From positions 744,378 through 808,377 of the forward strand of contig NZ_JADYWF010000001.1 of the NCBI RefSeq assembly GCF_015864945.1: a DNA stretch of 64,000 nt, read 5' to 3'. Each line of letters opens with the position of its first letter. Positions within the stretch are counted from its first letter, which is position 1. A program made the position numbers and the translations under genes. A model generated the notes under the pieces. That model was not told where the DNA came from and made no database searches. It was given only the letters and a program-made list of their open reading frames with translations. Source of the DNA: Salinibacterium sp. NG253 (GTDB lineage: Bacteria; Actinomycetota; Actinomycetes; Actinomycetales; Microbacteriaceae). Below are positions 26,977 to 36,581 of this stretch, piece by piece.

Positions 26977-29900
26977 CTAGCTCGCGTCGACTGACGCCGT
27001 CTCTTTTGCGACGCGCTGGCCCACGACGGCGCTGATGCCATCGGCACGCATGCTGACGCCGTAGAGGGCATCCGCGATTTCCATCGTGCGCTTTTGGTGG
27101 GTAATGACGATGAGCTGGCTGGTCTGGCGCAGGTCTTCGAAGATCGCCAGCAGGCGGCCAAGGTTGGCGTCGTCGAGCGCCGCTTCAACCTCATCCATGA
27201 TGTAGAACGGGCTGGGGCGCGCCTTGAAGATGGCGATGAGAAGCGCGACGGCGGCGAGCGACCGCTCACCACCGCTCAGCAGTGAGAGGCGCTCGATCTT
27301 CTTGCCGGCCGGCTTCACCGTGACTTCGATTCCTGTGGTCAACAGGTCGTCGGGGTTGGTCAGGAAGATGCTTCCGGTGCCACCGGGGAACAGCACCGGG
27401 AAGACATCGTTGAACGCGTTCTTGGTGTCTTCGAATGCGCTCGCGAAGATGACCTGCATCTTTTCATCGAGCTCGTCGATGATTGTCAGCAGGTCTTTGC
27501 GCGTGTTCGTGAGGTCGGTGAGTTGCTCGGTCAAGAACTTGTGACGCTGTTCGAGAGCATCGAATTCTTCGAGAGCGAGCGGGTTGACGCGGCCCAGGCG
27601 CGCCAGTTTGCGTTCGGCCTTCTGCAGGCGAACCTCTTGCTCGGCACGCACAAACGGTCGACCGGATGCTACAGGCTCAGCGTTCTCGTCTGGCTCAGGT
27701 ACTGCGGGGCTCGCGTCAGATTCCGTGGCAGCGGAGTTCTCGTCGGGCTCCGCAATGGCGGCGCTCTCGGCCGCTTCGTCGTTTACACGGTCGTCGGGAA
27801 CGGGCACCTCAGGGCCGTATTCCGCAACAAGCACGTCTTCGACGAGTCCGAGTTCTTCCCCCGAACGTTCGAGGAGACTGGAGAGATGCAGCTTCTTTTC
27901 GTAGATCTGCATTTCGAGGCCGTGGACGCTTTCGCTGACCGCCGAGAGTCGTTCACGCAGTGCCGATTCTTCGCGGCGCAGGGTGGAGAGTTCTTCGTTC
28001 TGGGCCGAGCGCGCCGCTTCCTTCGAGGCAAGAACAACGCGCGCCTCAGAAAGCGAACGATCAACCGAGTCGAGCACCGCGGGAAGCATCTCGACGACCT
28101 TGGTCGCCGAGGCGATCTGACGTTGACGAATAACGGCAAGTCGCGCCTGCTCTTGGGCTGCTTCGCGCTCGCGCACGAGCTGGGCGGCGAGCTGTTCGGC
28201 GCGGGCACGCTCGGCGCGCACTCGCTCGCGGATGGTCTCCATTTGAATGCGCAACTCGACTTCGTGGGCCCGGGCGGAATCCACTTCGGCCAGCATCGGT
28301 TCGCGTTCGGAGACGTCGAGCATCGGGCGCGGAGCAGCCTGGTACTTGTCGGCGGCAGTCTGGGCGCGCGTTACTTCGGTGGTGGCGTCGGCCACGGCTT
28401 CTTCGGCAACATCGACGGCTCGGGCAAGGCGGTCGCACTCGGCTTGGGCGGCTTCGGCCTGAATGCGGTGGCGGCCGAGCAACTCGGACTGCGCGGCAAG
28501 CTGAGCGTCGTATTCGCGCAGGGTCACGAGGGCTTGTTCGGCATCCGTCTTGGCGGAGGTGAGCTCGCGGCGCTTCTCGTCGAGTTCGAAGCTTGTGCGC
28601 TCGATCTGGGTCGTGACAACGCCGAGTTTGTCGGCGGCGGCATCCCGCTCAGCAACAAGTTCGAGGCGAGAGCGCTTCGCCCCAGAACCGCCGCGCAGCA
28701 CGAACTGCGTGAGCACGTCTCCGTCGCGAGTCACGAAAGTGAGATCGGCGGCGTTCGAGAGCGAGCCATAGGCGGCGCGGGCGACCTCAAGGTCGTCGGC
28801 GATGAGAACGTGGGTGAGGAGACCGTGCACTCCGTCGGGGGCGGTCACGACGTCGGTGGCGGGAACCGTTCCGGGCGCCGTTCCGAGCGAGACCGACTGC
28901 TTGGCGGCGTTGGCGACAACCACTTCGACGCGACCGAAATCGCGCGAGGCAGACTCGGCCAGCGCATCGATGGCCGAATCGCGGTCATCGGCAAGCACGG
29001 CATCCGCAAGCGTGCCGAGAGCGGCAGCGATGGCCGCTTCGTAGCCCGGCGTGATCTTGACGTGCTCGGCGACGAGACCGCGGATGCCCGAAAGCTTGGC
29101 AGCGACGAGAGCGCTTGAGCCGTCTTTCTGATCAACCGCGAGGGATAGCGCCGAGTTGCGGGCGGCCAAGGCATCGCGCTCGCGCTCGGAGGCGTGGAGG
29201 GCTTCGCGCAGGGCTTCAATCTCGGCCTGAATGCTCGAAACTTTGGCTTCGGCAGCCTCGTAGGCGGTGTCGAGCGAGCCATCACTTTCGACGGTCGAGT
29301 TGCTGGCTTGGGTTTCGAGAGCCTCAAATTCGGCCTGGGCTGCTTCGCGACGCGACTGGGCTTCGGCGAGCGCCTGTTGCTGACGCACGAGTTCACCCTG
29401 CGCTGCGGTCAGAGTGGAGGTGGCGACTTCAACGCGAGCGGTGAGACCGGCGCTCTCCAGTTCATGACGCGACACGAGCGCGCTTTGTGCGGCGATTTCT
29501 TCGTCGAGGGAGTCGAGCGCGGCCTTCGCTGTCGCGGTTGCGGCAGCGGCTGCGGCGACGGCCTTCTCGGCATCCGCAACGCCGGTCGCGAGTTCATCGG
29601 CGCCGGCTTTCACTTCGTCGACGAGGGTCTGGCTGACGCTGTTGCTCGAGACAGGCGCATCGCTCTGCTGGCCGAGCAGCGACAATCGCTGGTTCGCGAG
29701 CGTGTAGAGACTGCGCAAGCGTTCTTGCACCGACTCGAGGCCGAAAGCCACGCGGCGGGCTTCGTCTACCTCGCCACCGACTTGGGCTTGCTCGAGGCGG
29801 GCTTCGCGCAGTTTGTTCTGGTCGAGCTGCTCTTGCAACACGATGCGCTGTGTTTTACGTTCACTCTCGCTGCGGCTGAAGTCGTTGATGCTCGAGCGCA

Positions 29901-30609
29901 GTTCAACTACTTCGTCGGCGAGGAGCCTGGCGCGGGCATCCCGCACGATCGAAGCAATCGAGGCCGCTTCTTTGGCGATCTCGGCCTGCTGACCGAGCGG
30001 CTTCAGCTGACGACGGATCTCCCCCGCCAAGTCGGAGAGGCGCGTGAGGTTCGCCTGCATCGCGTCGAGCTTGCGCAGCGTCTTCTCTTTGCGGCGACGG
30101 TGCTTGAGAATGCCGGCTGCTTCTTCGATGAAACCGCGACGGTCTTCGGGGCTGGCGTGCAACACCGCATCCAGCTGGCCTTGACCAACGATGACGTGCA
30201 TTTCGCGGCCGAGACCGGAGTCGCTGAGGAGCTCTTGAACGTCGAGCAGGCGGCACGAGGTGCCGTTGATCGCGTATTCGCTTCCGCCGTTGCGGAACAG
30301 GGTGCGGCTGATGGTGACTTCGCTGTACTCAATCGGCAGCGCGCCATCAGCGTTATCGATCGTAAGAATGACCTCGGCGCGACCCAGCGGTCCCTTGGTG
30401 GCGGTTCCGGCAAAGATGACGTCTTCCATCTTGCCGCCGCGCAGAGTTTTGGCACCCTGCTCGCCCATGACCCAGGCGAGAGCATCCACCACATTCGACT
30501 TGCCCGAACCATTGGGGCCGACGACACACGTCACACCCTGTTCGAACGCAAAAGTGGTCGGTTGAGCGAACGACTTGAACCCTTTGAGGGTCAAACTCTT
30601 GAGGTACAC
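26977..30609 (-). CDS. smc: Chromosome segregation protein SMC
   Basis: This 1210-residue protein starts VYLKSLTLKGFKSFAQPTTF with the Walker A GPNGSGKSNVVDAL. Two long coiled coils flank a hinge (about residues 510-660). The C-terminal head has LSGGERSLAAVALL and FYIMDEVEAALDDANL. It condenses and segregates chromosomes with ScpA/ScpB. An acidic insert at about residues 940-983 (27661-27792) with two PEPDEN/EPDEN repeats interrupts the end of the second coil. Start is a GTG at 30609. Confidence 0.97.
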   Translation of the reverse strand: MYLKSLTLKGFKSFAQPTTFAFEQGVTCVVGPNGSGKSNVVDALAWVMGEQGAKTLRGGKMEDVIFAGTATKGPLGRAEVILTIDNADGALPIEYSEVTISRTLFRNGGSEYAINGTSCRLLDVQELLSDSGLGREMHVIVGQGQLDAVLHASPEDRRGFIEEAAGILKHRRRKEKTLRKLDAMQANLTRLSDLAGEIRRQLKPLGQQAEIAKEAASIASIVRDARARLLADEVVELRSSINDFSRSESERKTQRIVLQEQLDQNKLREARLEQAQVGGEVDEARRVAFGLESVQERLRSLYTLANQRLSLLGQQSDAPVSSNSVSQTLVDEVKAGADELATGVADAEKAVAAAAAATATAKAALDSLDEEIAAQSALVSRHELESAGLTARVEVATSTLTAAQGELVRQQQALAEAQSRREAAQAEFEALETQASNSTVESDGSLDTAYEAAEAKVSSIQAEIEALREALHASERERDALAARNSALSLAVDQKDGSSALVAAKLSGIRGLVAEHVKITPGYEAAIAAALGTLADAVLADDRDSAIDALAESASRDFGRVEVVVANAAKQSVSLGTAPGTVPATDVVTAPDGVHGLLTHVLIADDLEVARAAYGSLSNAADLTFVTRDGDVLTQFVLRGGSGAKRSRLELVAERDAAADKLGVVTTQIERTSFELDEKRRELTSAKTDAEQALVTLREYDAQLAAQSELLGRHRIQAEAAQAECDRLARAVDVAEEAVADATTEVTRAQTAADKYQAAPRPMLDVSEREPMLAEVDSARAHEVELRIQMETIRERVRAERARAEQLAAQLVREREAAQEQARLAVIRQRQIASATKVVEMLPAVLDSVDRSLSEARVVLASKEAARSAQNEELSTLRREESALRERLSAVSESVHGLEMQIYEKKLHLSSLLERSGEELGLVEDVLVAEYGPEVPVPDDRVNDEAAESAAIAEPDENSAATESDASPAVPEPDENAEPVASGRPFVRAEQEVRLQKAERKLARLGRVNPLALEEFDALEQRHKFLTEQLTDLTNTRKDLLTIIDELDEKMQVIFASAFEDTKNAFNDVFPVLFPGGTGSIFLTNPDDLLTTGIEVTVKPAGKKIERLSLLSGGERSLAAVALLIAIFKARPSPFYIMDEVEAALDDANLGRLLAIFEDLRQTSQLIVITHQKRTMEIADALYGVSMRADGISAVVGQRVAKETASVDAS

Positions 30610-30623
30610 GTCACCGCCCGGTC

Positions 30624-30669
30624 GTTGCTGGTCTCAGCGTTGGTCGAATCTCTGACCAAGTTGCTGGTC
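30624..30669. repeat. Direct and inverted repeats in the smc/acetyltransferase divergent region
   Basis: GTTGCTGGTC occurs at 30624-30633 and 30660-30669. Between them TTGGTC (30640-30645) and GACCAA (30654-30659) form an inverted repeat with an 8-base spacer. The cluster lies 15-60 bases upstream of the smc start codon and could be a regulatory site for smc; no regulator is identified. Confidence 0.4.
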
Positions 30670-30816
30670 AGAACCTTGCTATACGGTACCGGATGCGCGG
30701 GGCCCGGCCGTTCTGCCGCGCAGAGTGAGCCGCCGCAACCTCTAGCGCGCGGCGAACCCACGGCGTATTCTGGTCGGCTACCTCCGTAGCGCTTACCCCC
30801 GCAGATTGGTGCGCTC

Positions 30817-31887
30817 ATGTCAGAGATCGAGATCACGACTCTCGAGATTCCCCTCACGCTCTCTGCCGATGGATCGGACGACTTCACTGCGGCAACCGCG
30901 TTGCGCAATGAGACCGACGAGATAGTGCAGCACTACCCCGAGCTGGCGCACGACCCGCTGGTCTCCCTCGCAACTTGGCAGCCCAGTGCCTTCGAAGACC
31001 GGCGGATGCTCGTCGCCCGCGATCAGGACCGCATCGTGGGCCGCGGCGACTACAGCACCAACGTCGGCGAGGATGCGGATACAGCGTGGATCGAAACGTA
31101 CGTGCATCCCGCTTATCGACGTCGCGGTGTCGGCAGCCGACTGCTGACCGAACTTGAAAAGATTGCGGCGGATGCGGGCAAGCGCAAAGTTCACGTCTAT
31201 GTCTCAAGCGTGCCCACTGATGGCGCGCTACTGGACTCCCCCACAGGCTTTGGCGCCGTTCCTCGTGACGGTGCCGGCACTCAGTTTCTGCAGTCGCAGC
31301 AGTACAGCTTCGAGCAGGTTGAGCGCGTGAGCCGGCTCCCCCTCCCGGTTCCTGGCCTGCACTCCCTCGTCGACGACGCCATCACGCGGTGTAGCCGCGA
31401 CTATGCCGTGCACGAGTGGGTGGGGTTGTGCCCAGAACAGTGGCGCGACGACCTCGCGCTGCTCTACACACGCATGAGTACCGACGAACCCAGTGCAGGA
31501 CTTGAGCCTCCCGAAGATATCTGGACCGCAGAACGAGTGGTCGATCATGACGAACGCGAGCTCGCTAGCGGGGTGACGACCGTCTACGCCGCGATTGAGC
31601 ACGTAGCCTCGGGTGAGTTGATCGCATACACCGCGCTCACCGTGCCCGAACAGCCTGAGCTCGCGGTACTGCAAGACAACACGATCGTGCTCGGGGAACA
31701 CCGCGGTCACCGCCTCGGCAACCTGCTCAAGGTGCTGAATCTGGCGCATCTCCAACGAGTCGCGCCCGGCCATCCCTCGGTCATCACCTACAACGCCGAA
31801 GAGAATCGACACATGCTCTCGGTGAACGAAGCCGTCGGGTTCGTTCCCATCGGGTACGAAGGCGCGTGGAAGAAAGAGTTGCGCTAG
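30817..31887 (+). CDS. Double-GNAT-domain N-acetyltransferase
   Basis: This 356-residue protein appears to hold two GNAT domains. The first has the acetyl-CoA loop HPAYRRRGVGSRLLTELEKI near residue 100; the second has LGEHRGHRLGNLLKVLNLAH near residue 300. Double GNAT proteins in actinobacteria include mycothiol synthase (MshD) and several unassigned acetyltransferases; the present sequence is not an obvious MshD. It overlaps the mutM stop by 4 bases (tail-to-tail). Substrate unknown. Confidence 0.8.
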   Translation: MSEIEITTLEIPLTLSADGSDDFTAATALRNETDEIVQHYPELAHDPLVSLATWQPSAFEDRRMLVARDQDRIVGRGDYSTNVGEDADTAWIETYVHPAYRRRGVGSRLLTELEKIAADAGKRKVHVYVSSVPTDGALLDSPTGFGAVPRDGAGTQFLQSQQYSFEQVERVSRLPLPVPGLHSLVDDAITRCSRDYAVHEWVGLCPEQWRDDLALLYTRMSTDEPSAGLEPPEDIWTAERVVDHDERELASGVTTVYAAIEHVASGELIAYTALTVPEQPELAVLQDNTIVLGEHRGHRLGNLLKVLNLAHLQRVAPGHPSVITYNAEENRHMLSVNEAVGFVPIGYEGAWKKELR

Positions 31888-32783
31888 CTCGCGGACTGAC
31901 TCACGCGAATGCGCTGGCAGAACCTACAGAAGTGCGAACCCCGGTTCATAAAGCTCTCACGCACGACCTCGCGACCGCAGCGCGGGCACGCCCGGCCTTG
32001 CTGGCCGTAGACGTTGAGCGAGTGCGCGAAGTAGCCCGACTCACCGTTCACGTTGAGGTACTGGGTGTCGAAGCTCGTGCCGCCCTCGGCAAGAGCCTTG
32101 GAGAACACCGCCCGCACTTCAGCGAGCAACTGCACCGCTTTCGCGCGGCTGAGGGTCTCGGTGGGCTGGTTGTAGTGCACGCGCGCGGCCCAGAGCGCTT
32201 CGTCGGCGTAGATATTGCCGACCCCGCTGATCAGGGTCTGATCGAGCAGCGCCCGCTTCACCGTGGTGCGCTTGGCCTTGAGCGATCGCAAGAACTTGGC
32301 ATCGTCGAAGAAGGGGTCGAGCGGATCACGCGCGATGTGCGCCACTTGGCTCGGCACCGCGAACGCGGGCTGGTCAACGGTGGGCAGCATGCTGTCGATC
32401 GCCATCGAGCCGAAGATACGTTGGTCAACAAAGTTGAGGCGCAGTGCGCCGTGGTCAGGATGATCAAGGTCGATCCGGATGCGCGTGAGCCGGTCATCCG
32501 TGCTCCGATCGCGTAGAAGCACCTGCCCGCTCATGCCGAGATGCGTGACGAGCGCTTCTCCGTGGGCCTCGGCGCTATCCGCGAGCGGAAGCCACATGAA
32601 CTTGCCGCGGCGCTGGGGGGTCAGGAACGTGCGACCGGTCAGACGGTCGATGAAGTCTTCACTCGGCCCCTCATGACGGCGCAGTGAGCGCTCGTCAAAG
32701 ACGCTGACGGATGCCGCAGTCGCGCCGGTCACCGCCGGTTCGAGCCCCGCGCGCACAACTTCGACTTCGGGAAGTTCGGGCAC
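31884..32783 (-). CDS. mutM: Formamidopyrimidine-DNA glycosylase
   Basis: This 299-residue Fpg/MutM starts (GTG) with PELPEVEVVRAGL, placing the catalytic Pro1 and Glu2 correctly. It has LVTHLGMSGQVLL, the H2TH region DQTLISGVGNIYADEALWAA, and the zinc finger CPRCGREVVRESFMNRGSHF followed by CRFCQ. It excises oxidised purines such as 8-oxoguanine. It follows rnc by 5 bases in the DUF177-rpmF-rnc-mutM operon. Confidence 0.97.
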   Translation of the reverse strand: MPELPEVEVVRAGLEPAVTGATAASVSVFDERSLRRHEGPSEDFIDRLTGRTFLTPQRRGKFMWLPLADSAEAHGEALVTHLGMSGQVLLRDRSTDDRLTRIRIDLDHPDHGALRLNFVDQRIFGSMAIDSMLPTVDQPAFAVPSQVAHIARDPLDPFFDDAKFLRSLKAKRTTVKRALLDQTLISGVGNIYADEALWAARVHYNQPTETLSRAKAVQLLAEVRAVFSKALAEGGTSFDTQYLNVNGESGYFAHSLNVYGQQGRACPRCGREVVRESFMNRGSHFCRFCQRIRVSQSAS

Positions 32784-32788
32784 GCCGG

Positions 32789-33490
32789 TTACTTCGCTGC
32801 GGCTTGGAGGCTTGTCCAGGCTTCGAGCGCTGCGGCCATTTCGGCCTGCTTCTTGCTGGAGCCGATACCCGTGGCAATTACTTCATCGTCGAGAGCGACG
32901 CTCGCGTGAAAACGCTTGGAGTGATCGGGGCCGCTATCTTCGATGCGATAGTCGGGAGCCCCACGCCCTAGTTGGGCGGCGAGTTCTTGAAGGCTCGTCT
33001 TGGGATCCATCGCTGCACCGAACCGTGCGGGGTCAGCAAGCAGCGGAGCGACGAGGCGAAGGACGAGCGCGGTGGCTTCGTCCTCGCCGAGGTCGAGGTA
33101 GGCGGCACCGATAATCGCTTCAACAGTGTCGGCCAAAATGGACGGCTTTTCGCGGCCGCCCGTCTGCTCTTCTCCCTTGCCGAGGCGAATGAACGCTCCA
33201 AGGCCGATCAGGCGCGCAATTTCAGCGAGCGCTACAGAAGAAACGAGACTAGCCCGACGCTTGGCAAGGTCTCCCTCGTCAAGCTCCGGGTTATCGCGAT
33301 ACAGCTTGACCGTTACTGCTTGGCCAAGAATTGAGTCACCAAGAAATTCAAGTCGCTCGTTGTGCGCGATTCCGCCGTTTTCGTACGCGAAAGAGCGGTG
33401 TGTCAACGCAAGCGTGAGCAACTCGGGGTCAATAGCGACCCCGAGCACAGCAGAGAGCTCAACCGGTGAGGCAGAGCCCGTCATCGCCAT
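32789..33490 (-). CDS. rnc: Ribonuclease III
   Basis: This 233-residue RNase III has the signature HNERLEFLGDSILGQAV (catalytic Glu/Asp), a second active-site segment LADTVEAIIGAAYLDLG, and the dsRNA-binding domain DYRIEDSGPDHSKRFHASVA followed by GIGSSKKQAEMAAALEAW. It processes rRNA precursors and double-stranded RNA. ATG 33490 and the in-frame ATG two codons later are both possible. Confidence 0.97.
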   Translation of the reverse strand: MAMTGSASPVELSAVLGVAIDPELLTLALTHRSFAYENGGIAHNERLEFLGDSILGQAVTVKLYRDNPELDEGDLAKRRASLVSSVALAEIARLIGLGAFIRLGKGEEQTGGREKPSILADTVEAIIGAAYLDLGEDEATALVLRLVAPLLADPARFGAAMDPKTSLQELAAQLGRGAPDYRIEDSGPDHSKRFHASVALDDEVIATGIGSSKKQAEMAAALEAWTSLQAAAK

Positions 33491-33515
33491 TTCGACTCGA
33501 GAATGTGAAGACTAG

Positions 33516-33719
33516 TTAAACGTCAGCGACCTTGCGACCCTTGTACTCCATGTACAGGGGCGTGCCAGCGGAGTCTTCGACTACCTTGGCGCGGTGCGGC
33601 AGGCTGTAAACAGTCTTGCCGTTTTCAACGGTCTTGACGAGGGTGGGAGGGGTTGCCTTCCACTGGGCGCGGCGCATGCGGGTGCTGGCCCGCGACATCT
33701 TGCGCTTCGGTACTGCCAT
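33516..33719 (-). CDS. rpmF: 50S ribosomal protein L32
   Basis: This 67-residue protein begins [20 protein letters not shown], the standard L32 N-terminus. It lacks the four zinc-binding cysteines (a C-minus form), which in actinobacteria often implies a second zinc-containing paralogue or zinc-independent use. It lies 2 bases after DUF177, the conserved YceD-rpmF pair, followed by rnc. Confidence 0.96.
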   Translation of the reverse strand: MAVPKRKMSRASTRMRRAQWKATPPTLVKTVENGKTVYSLPHRAKVVEDSAGTPLYMEYKGRKVADV

Positions 33720-33721
33720 GG

Positions 33722-34309
33722 CTAACTCTTTTCTTCTTGGGTCTCAGGTGAATCGTTCGCGTCGTGCGAGTTCTGGTCATGCGAGTCTTGCGTGAAATCT
33801 TGGAGGCCGGCCAACGCTGCCCAGCGAGCATCGATGGGCGCTTCGTGTTCGTGTCCTGGATTATCGAGCAACCGAACCCCACACTCGGGGCACAGGCCAA
33901 GGCAATCCTTCTGACAGACCGGCTGGAACGGCAGTGACAACACTACCGAATCCCGCACTACAGGTTCTAGATCGATGTATTCGTCGATAACCGTGTAGTC
34001 GAAAGCTTCGTCCTCAGAATACGCGAAAAGTTCTTGAAACTCGACTCGGACAGGCAGGGTGACGTCAATGAGGCAACGAACACACTCAGCTTGCGCTTTG
34101 CCCGACACCACAGCATCCACAAGAATGCCGTCGTGGAGTGACTCAAAACGGCCCTTGACGGACAGTTTCGAACCCTTTTCTACCCCAACAACGGCGGTAC
34201 CAAAGGTTTCGGGTACGACGACCTGAATGGAGTGCTCTCTCATCTCGCCTGGGCGGTGAATGAGATCGCGCACCAACACGGCATACGGACTCTCGTTGAT
34301 TCTAGACAC
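33722..34309 (-). CDS. YceD/DUF177 family protein
   Basis: This 195-residue protein (GTG at 34309, [20 protein letters not shown]) contains [17 protein letters not shown], the CxxC pair [15 protein letters not shown] and the late Cys cluster [15 protein letters not shown], typical of DUF177. The family is linked to 23S rRNA accumulation in bacteria and plastids and is nearly always next to rpmF, as here. The longer frame up to 34360 adds a non-conserved N-terminus. Confidence 0.9.
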   Translation of the reverse strand: MSRINESPYAVLVRDLIHRPGEMREHSIQVVVPETFGTAVVGVEKGSKLSVKGRFESLHDGILVDAVVSGKAQAECVRCLIDVTLPVRVEFQELFAYSEDEAFDYTVIDEYIDLEPVVRDSVVLSLPFQPVCQKDCLGLCPECGVRLLDNPGHEHEAPIDARWAALAGLQDFTQDSHDQNSHDANDSPETQEEKS

Positions 34310-34573
34310 GATCGTCGATTCTACCCCCGCAACGGCTCCCCTGTCGCCCCCGGTCAGCAATCGCTCAGTCAGCTAGCCCACGGATGAGCACGCCAGACCG
34401 TGTGGGTCGGTGTAGGCAGGAGGGTTTGTACCTCTCTAGACTGGTGCGACAGACCCGTGCGCTTGGTATGGCGTGGTTGGTTTGCCCAGGATTGGGCTGC
34501 CGGTCTTCTCGAAACACTTTTCGTTCTTTGTGGCGCATTCTCGCGCCCATCCACCCGTTTCTTGGAAGGCTCC

Positions 34574-35578
34574 ATGTCTGCACTGTCTCGTTCCGTTTTG
34601 TCCCGTTCCGCGTTCTCTCGCACCGCGCTGCTGGCAGGTGTCTCTGTTCTTGCCTTGAGCGGATGCACTGCTGCCGCTGACGAGACCGACGCCACATCGC
34701 CCGATGCTGCGACGCAATCGGTTGAGCTCAGCAATTGTGGCTTCGATGTGACCTTCGACTCCGCTCCCGAGCGCGTCATCACGATCAAGTCGTCAACAAC
34801 CGAGATGCTTCTGGCGCTCGGCCTCGGCGATCGCATCATTGGAACTGCGTTTCAGGACGGCCCTGTGCCCGAACAATGGGCATCCGATGCTGCGGGCTTG
34901 ACCTCGATCGCGGAGCGCGTTCCGAGCGAAGAAGCCGTTCTCGATCTCGAGCCCGACCTTGTCTTTGCCGGGTGGGAATCAACGTTCAGCGCTGACGGCG
35001 CCGGCGAGCGCGCCGACCTCACTTCTCTGGGCATCAACACCTTCGTGGCTCCCTCGGCCTGCCAAAGCGCAGAACAGCCTGAACAGCTCAGCTTCGACAA
35101 CGTCTTCAGCGATATCGAGACGGTTGCCTCGATCTTCCGCGTGGATGCCACCGAGATCGTCGATGAACAGCGGGCCCAACTGGCCGCGATCGATGCCAAT
35201 GGCGACTCCCGTACCGCTCTCTGGTTCTCCTCGGGATCCGACACTCCTTACGTCGGCGCCGGCATCGGAGCACCGCAACTGCTGCTCGACACTGTTGGCC
35301 TCACCAACATCGCTGGAGACCTCGACTCGACGTGGGCTCCCTTCAACTGGGAAGCCGTCGTTGACGCCGACCCCGACTTCATTGTGCTCGTGGATGCCGC
35401 CTGGAACACCGCAGACAGCAAGATCGACGTGCTTGAGGCCAACCCCGCCACCGCGAACCTCAGCGCTGTGAAGGCTGGCCGTTACCTCGTGGTGCCGTTC
35501 GCGGCGAGCGAGGCCGGCGTGCGCAGTGTTGAAGCCGCCGAAAGCCTGTCGGCTCAAATTGCGGAGCTCGATGGCTAA
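34574..35578 (+). CDS. Putative F420-0 ABC transporter, substrate-binding lipoprotein
   Basis: The ATG at 34574 with GGAAGG 4 bases before it gives 334 residues: a signal sequence ending in the lipobox LSGC, then a class III (FecB/BtuF-like) binding domain (FDSAPERVITIKSSTTEMLL, ALGLGDRIIGTAFQ). It is the first gene of a three-gene cassette whose next members overlap or abut it. The best family fit from memory is the actinobacterial F420-0 binding protein (TIGR03868). The presence of cofE and fgd nearby supports this over a siderophore or cobalamin role. Biochemical proof is absent. Confidence 0.78.
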   Translation: MSALSRSVLSRSAFSRTALLAGVSVLALSGCTAAADETDATSPDAATQSVELSNCGFDVTFDSAPERVITIKSSTTEMLLALGLGDRIIGTAFQDGPVPEQWASDAAGLTSIAERVPSEEAVLDLEPDLVFAGWESTFSADGAGERADLTSLGINTFVAPSACQSAEQPEQLSFDNVFSDIETVASIFRVDATEIVDEQRAQLAAIDANGDSRTALWFSSGSDTPYVGAGIGAPQLLLDTVGLTNIAGDLDSTWAPFNWEAVVDADPDFIVLVDAAWNTADSKIDVLEANPATANLSAVKAGRYLVVPFAASEAGVRSVEAAESLSAQIAELDG

Positions 35579-36581
35579 AGTTTCTCCGCTCGCCTTCGGC
35601 ACCGCGCTGGGGATCGCACTTCTTGTGTCGATCACCATCGCGGTGACGATTGGCCCTGCCGACATCCGCTTCGATGAGGTCTGGCGCTCGATTGGCAGCC
35701 ACCTCGGTATCGGAGTGAGCCCGCTCACAGAATTGCGGGATGGCATTGTGTGGCAGTTGCGTTTGCCTCGCGTGCTCACCGCTGCGGCGGTGGGTGCGGG
35801 GCTCGCGCTGAGCGGTGCGGTGATGCAGGCAATTACGCGCAACCCACTCGCCGACCCGTATCTGCTCGGGCTGTCATCGGGCGCGGCTCTGGGCGCGGTG
35901 TCAGTGATTGTGCTTGGCGCCGCCGTGTTACTTCCGTTTGCCGCCTTTGCAGGCGCGTTGCTCGCGCTCACCCTCACGTTGCTGTTGGCAGGATCCCTCG
36001 GTGCAATCACCCCGTCGCGCACGGTGCTCGCCGGCATCGCCGTCTCGGCGCTTGCCTCGGCAGTCACAAGCTTTGTCATCTTCTGGAGCGTCGACGGCGA
36101 CTCCTACCGTGAAGTGTTGTCGTGGCTGCTCGGCTCCCTTAGCGGAGCCCGCTGGCCTGCGGTCGGCATCACCATGGTTGCCATCATCGTGATCGGAGTC
36201 CCCGTGATGCTTACGGGACGGCTGCTCGACTCCTTTGCCTTCGGCGACGTGCAGGCAGCGTCGCTCGGAGTGAACGTCAGCGCGACCCGCTGGGGACTGC
36301 TGGCTGCATCCGCCCTCGTCACCGGCGCCATGGTCTCGGTGAGCGGATCGATCGGCTTCGTGGGGCTCATCCTGCCGCATGCCGTTCGACTGCTCGTAGG
36401 GCCAGGGAACCGCGCCCTGCTCCCCCTGAGCGCCCTCCTCGGCGCCGTCTTTCTCGTCTGGGCCGACACCCTTGCGCGCACACTCTTCGACCCGCGCGAG
36501 ATTCCCGTCGGCATCGTCACCGCCATGATCGGTGCCCCCATCTTCGCGTTCCTCCTCACCCGGCGAAAGAGCTCAACATGA
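35571..36581 (+). CDS. Putative F420-0 ABC transporter, FecCD-type permease
   Basis: This 336-residue permease starts at ATG 35571, overlapping the binding-protein stop by 8 bases. It has about nine to ten hydrophobic helices and FecCD-family motifs: GAGLALSGAVMQAITRNPLA, DPYLLGLSSGAALGAVSVIV and SGSIGFVGLILPHAVRLLVG. It forms the membrane channel of the importer with the neighbouring ATPase. Assignment to the F420-0 subfamily (TIGR03869-like) rests on gene context and overall resemblance. Confidence 0.78.
   Translation: MAKVSPLAFGTALGIALLVSITIAVTIGPADIRFDEVWRSIGSHLGIGVSPLTELRDGIVWQLRLPRVLTAAAVGAGLALSGAVMQAITRNPLADPYLLGLSSGAALGAVSVIVLGAAVLLPFAAFAGALLALTLTLLLAGSLGAITPSRTVLAGIAVSALASAVTSFVIFWSVDGDSYREVLSWLLGSLSGARWPAVGITMVAIIVIGVPVMLTGRLLDSFAFGDVQAASLGVNVSATRWGLLAASALVTGAMVSVSGSIGFVGLILPHAVRLLVGPGNRALLPLSALLGAVFLVWADTLARTLFDPREIPVGIVTAMIGAPIFAFLLTRRKSST

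Noticed and set aside
27523-29118. 531-residue plus-strand frame opposite smc
   Set aside because: It is the low-complexity complement of the SMC coiled coil; no domain, no ribosome site, and smc is unmistakable on the other strand.
29194-30789. Second long plus-strand frame opposite smc
   Set aside because: Same reason: Ala/Gly/Leu-rich antisense shadow of smc with no recognisable features.
34361-34573. Possible cobalamin or other riboswitch upstream of the ABC importer
   Set aside because: The 264-base leader region lacks the conserved B12-box or other riboswitch cores that I could recognise; only a weak GCCCA/TGGGC repeat was seen.
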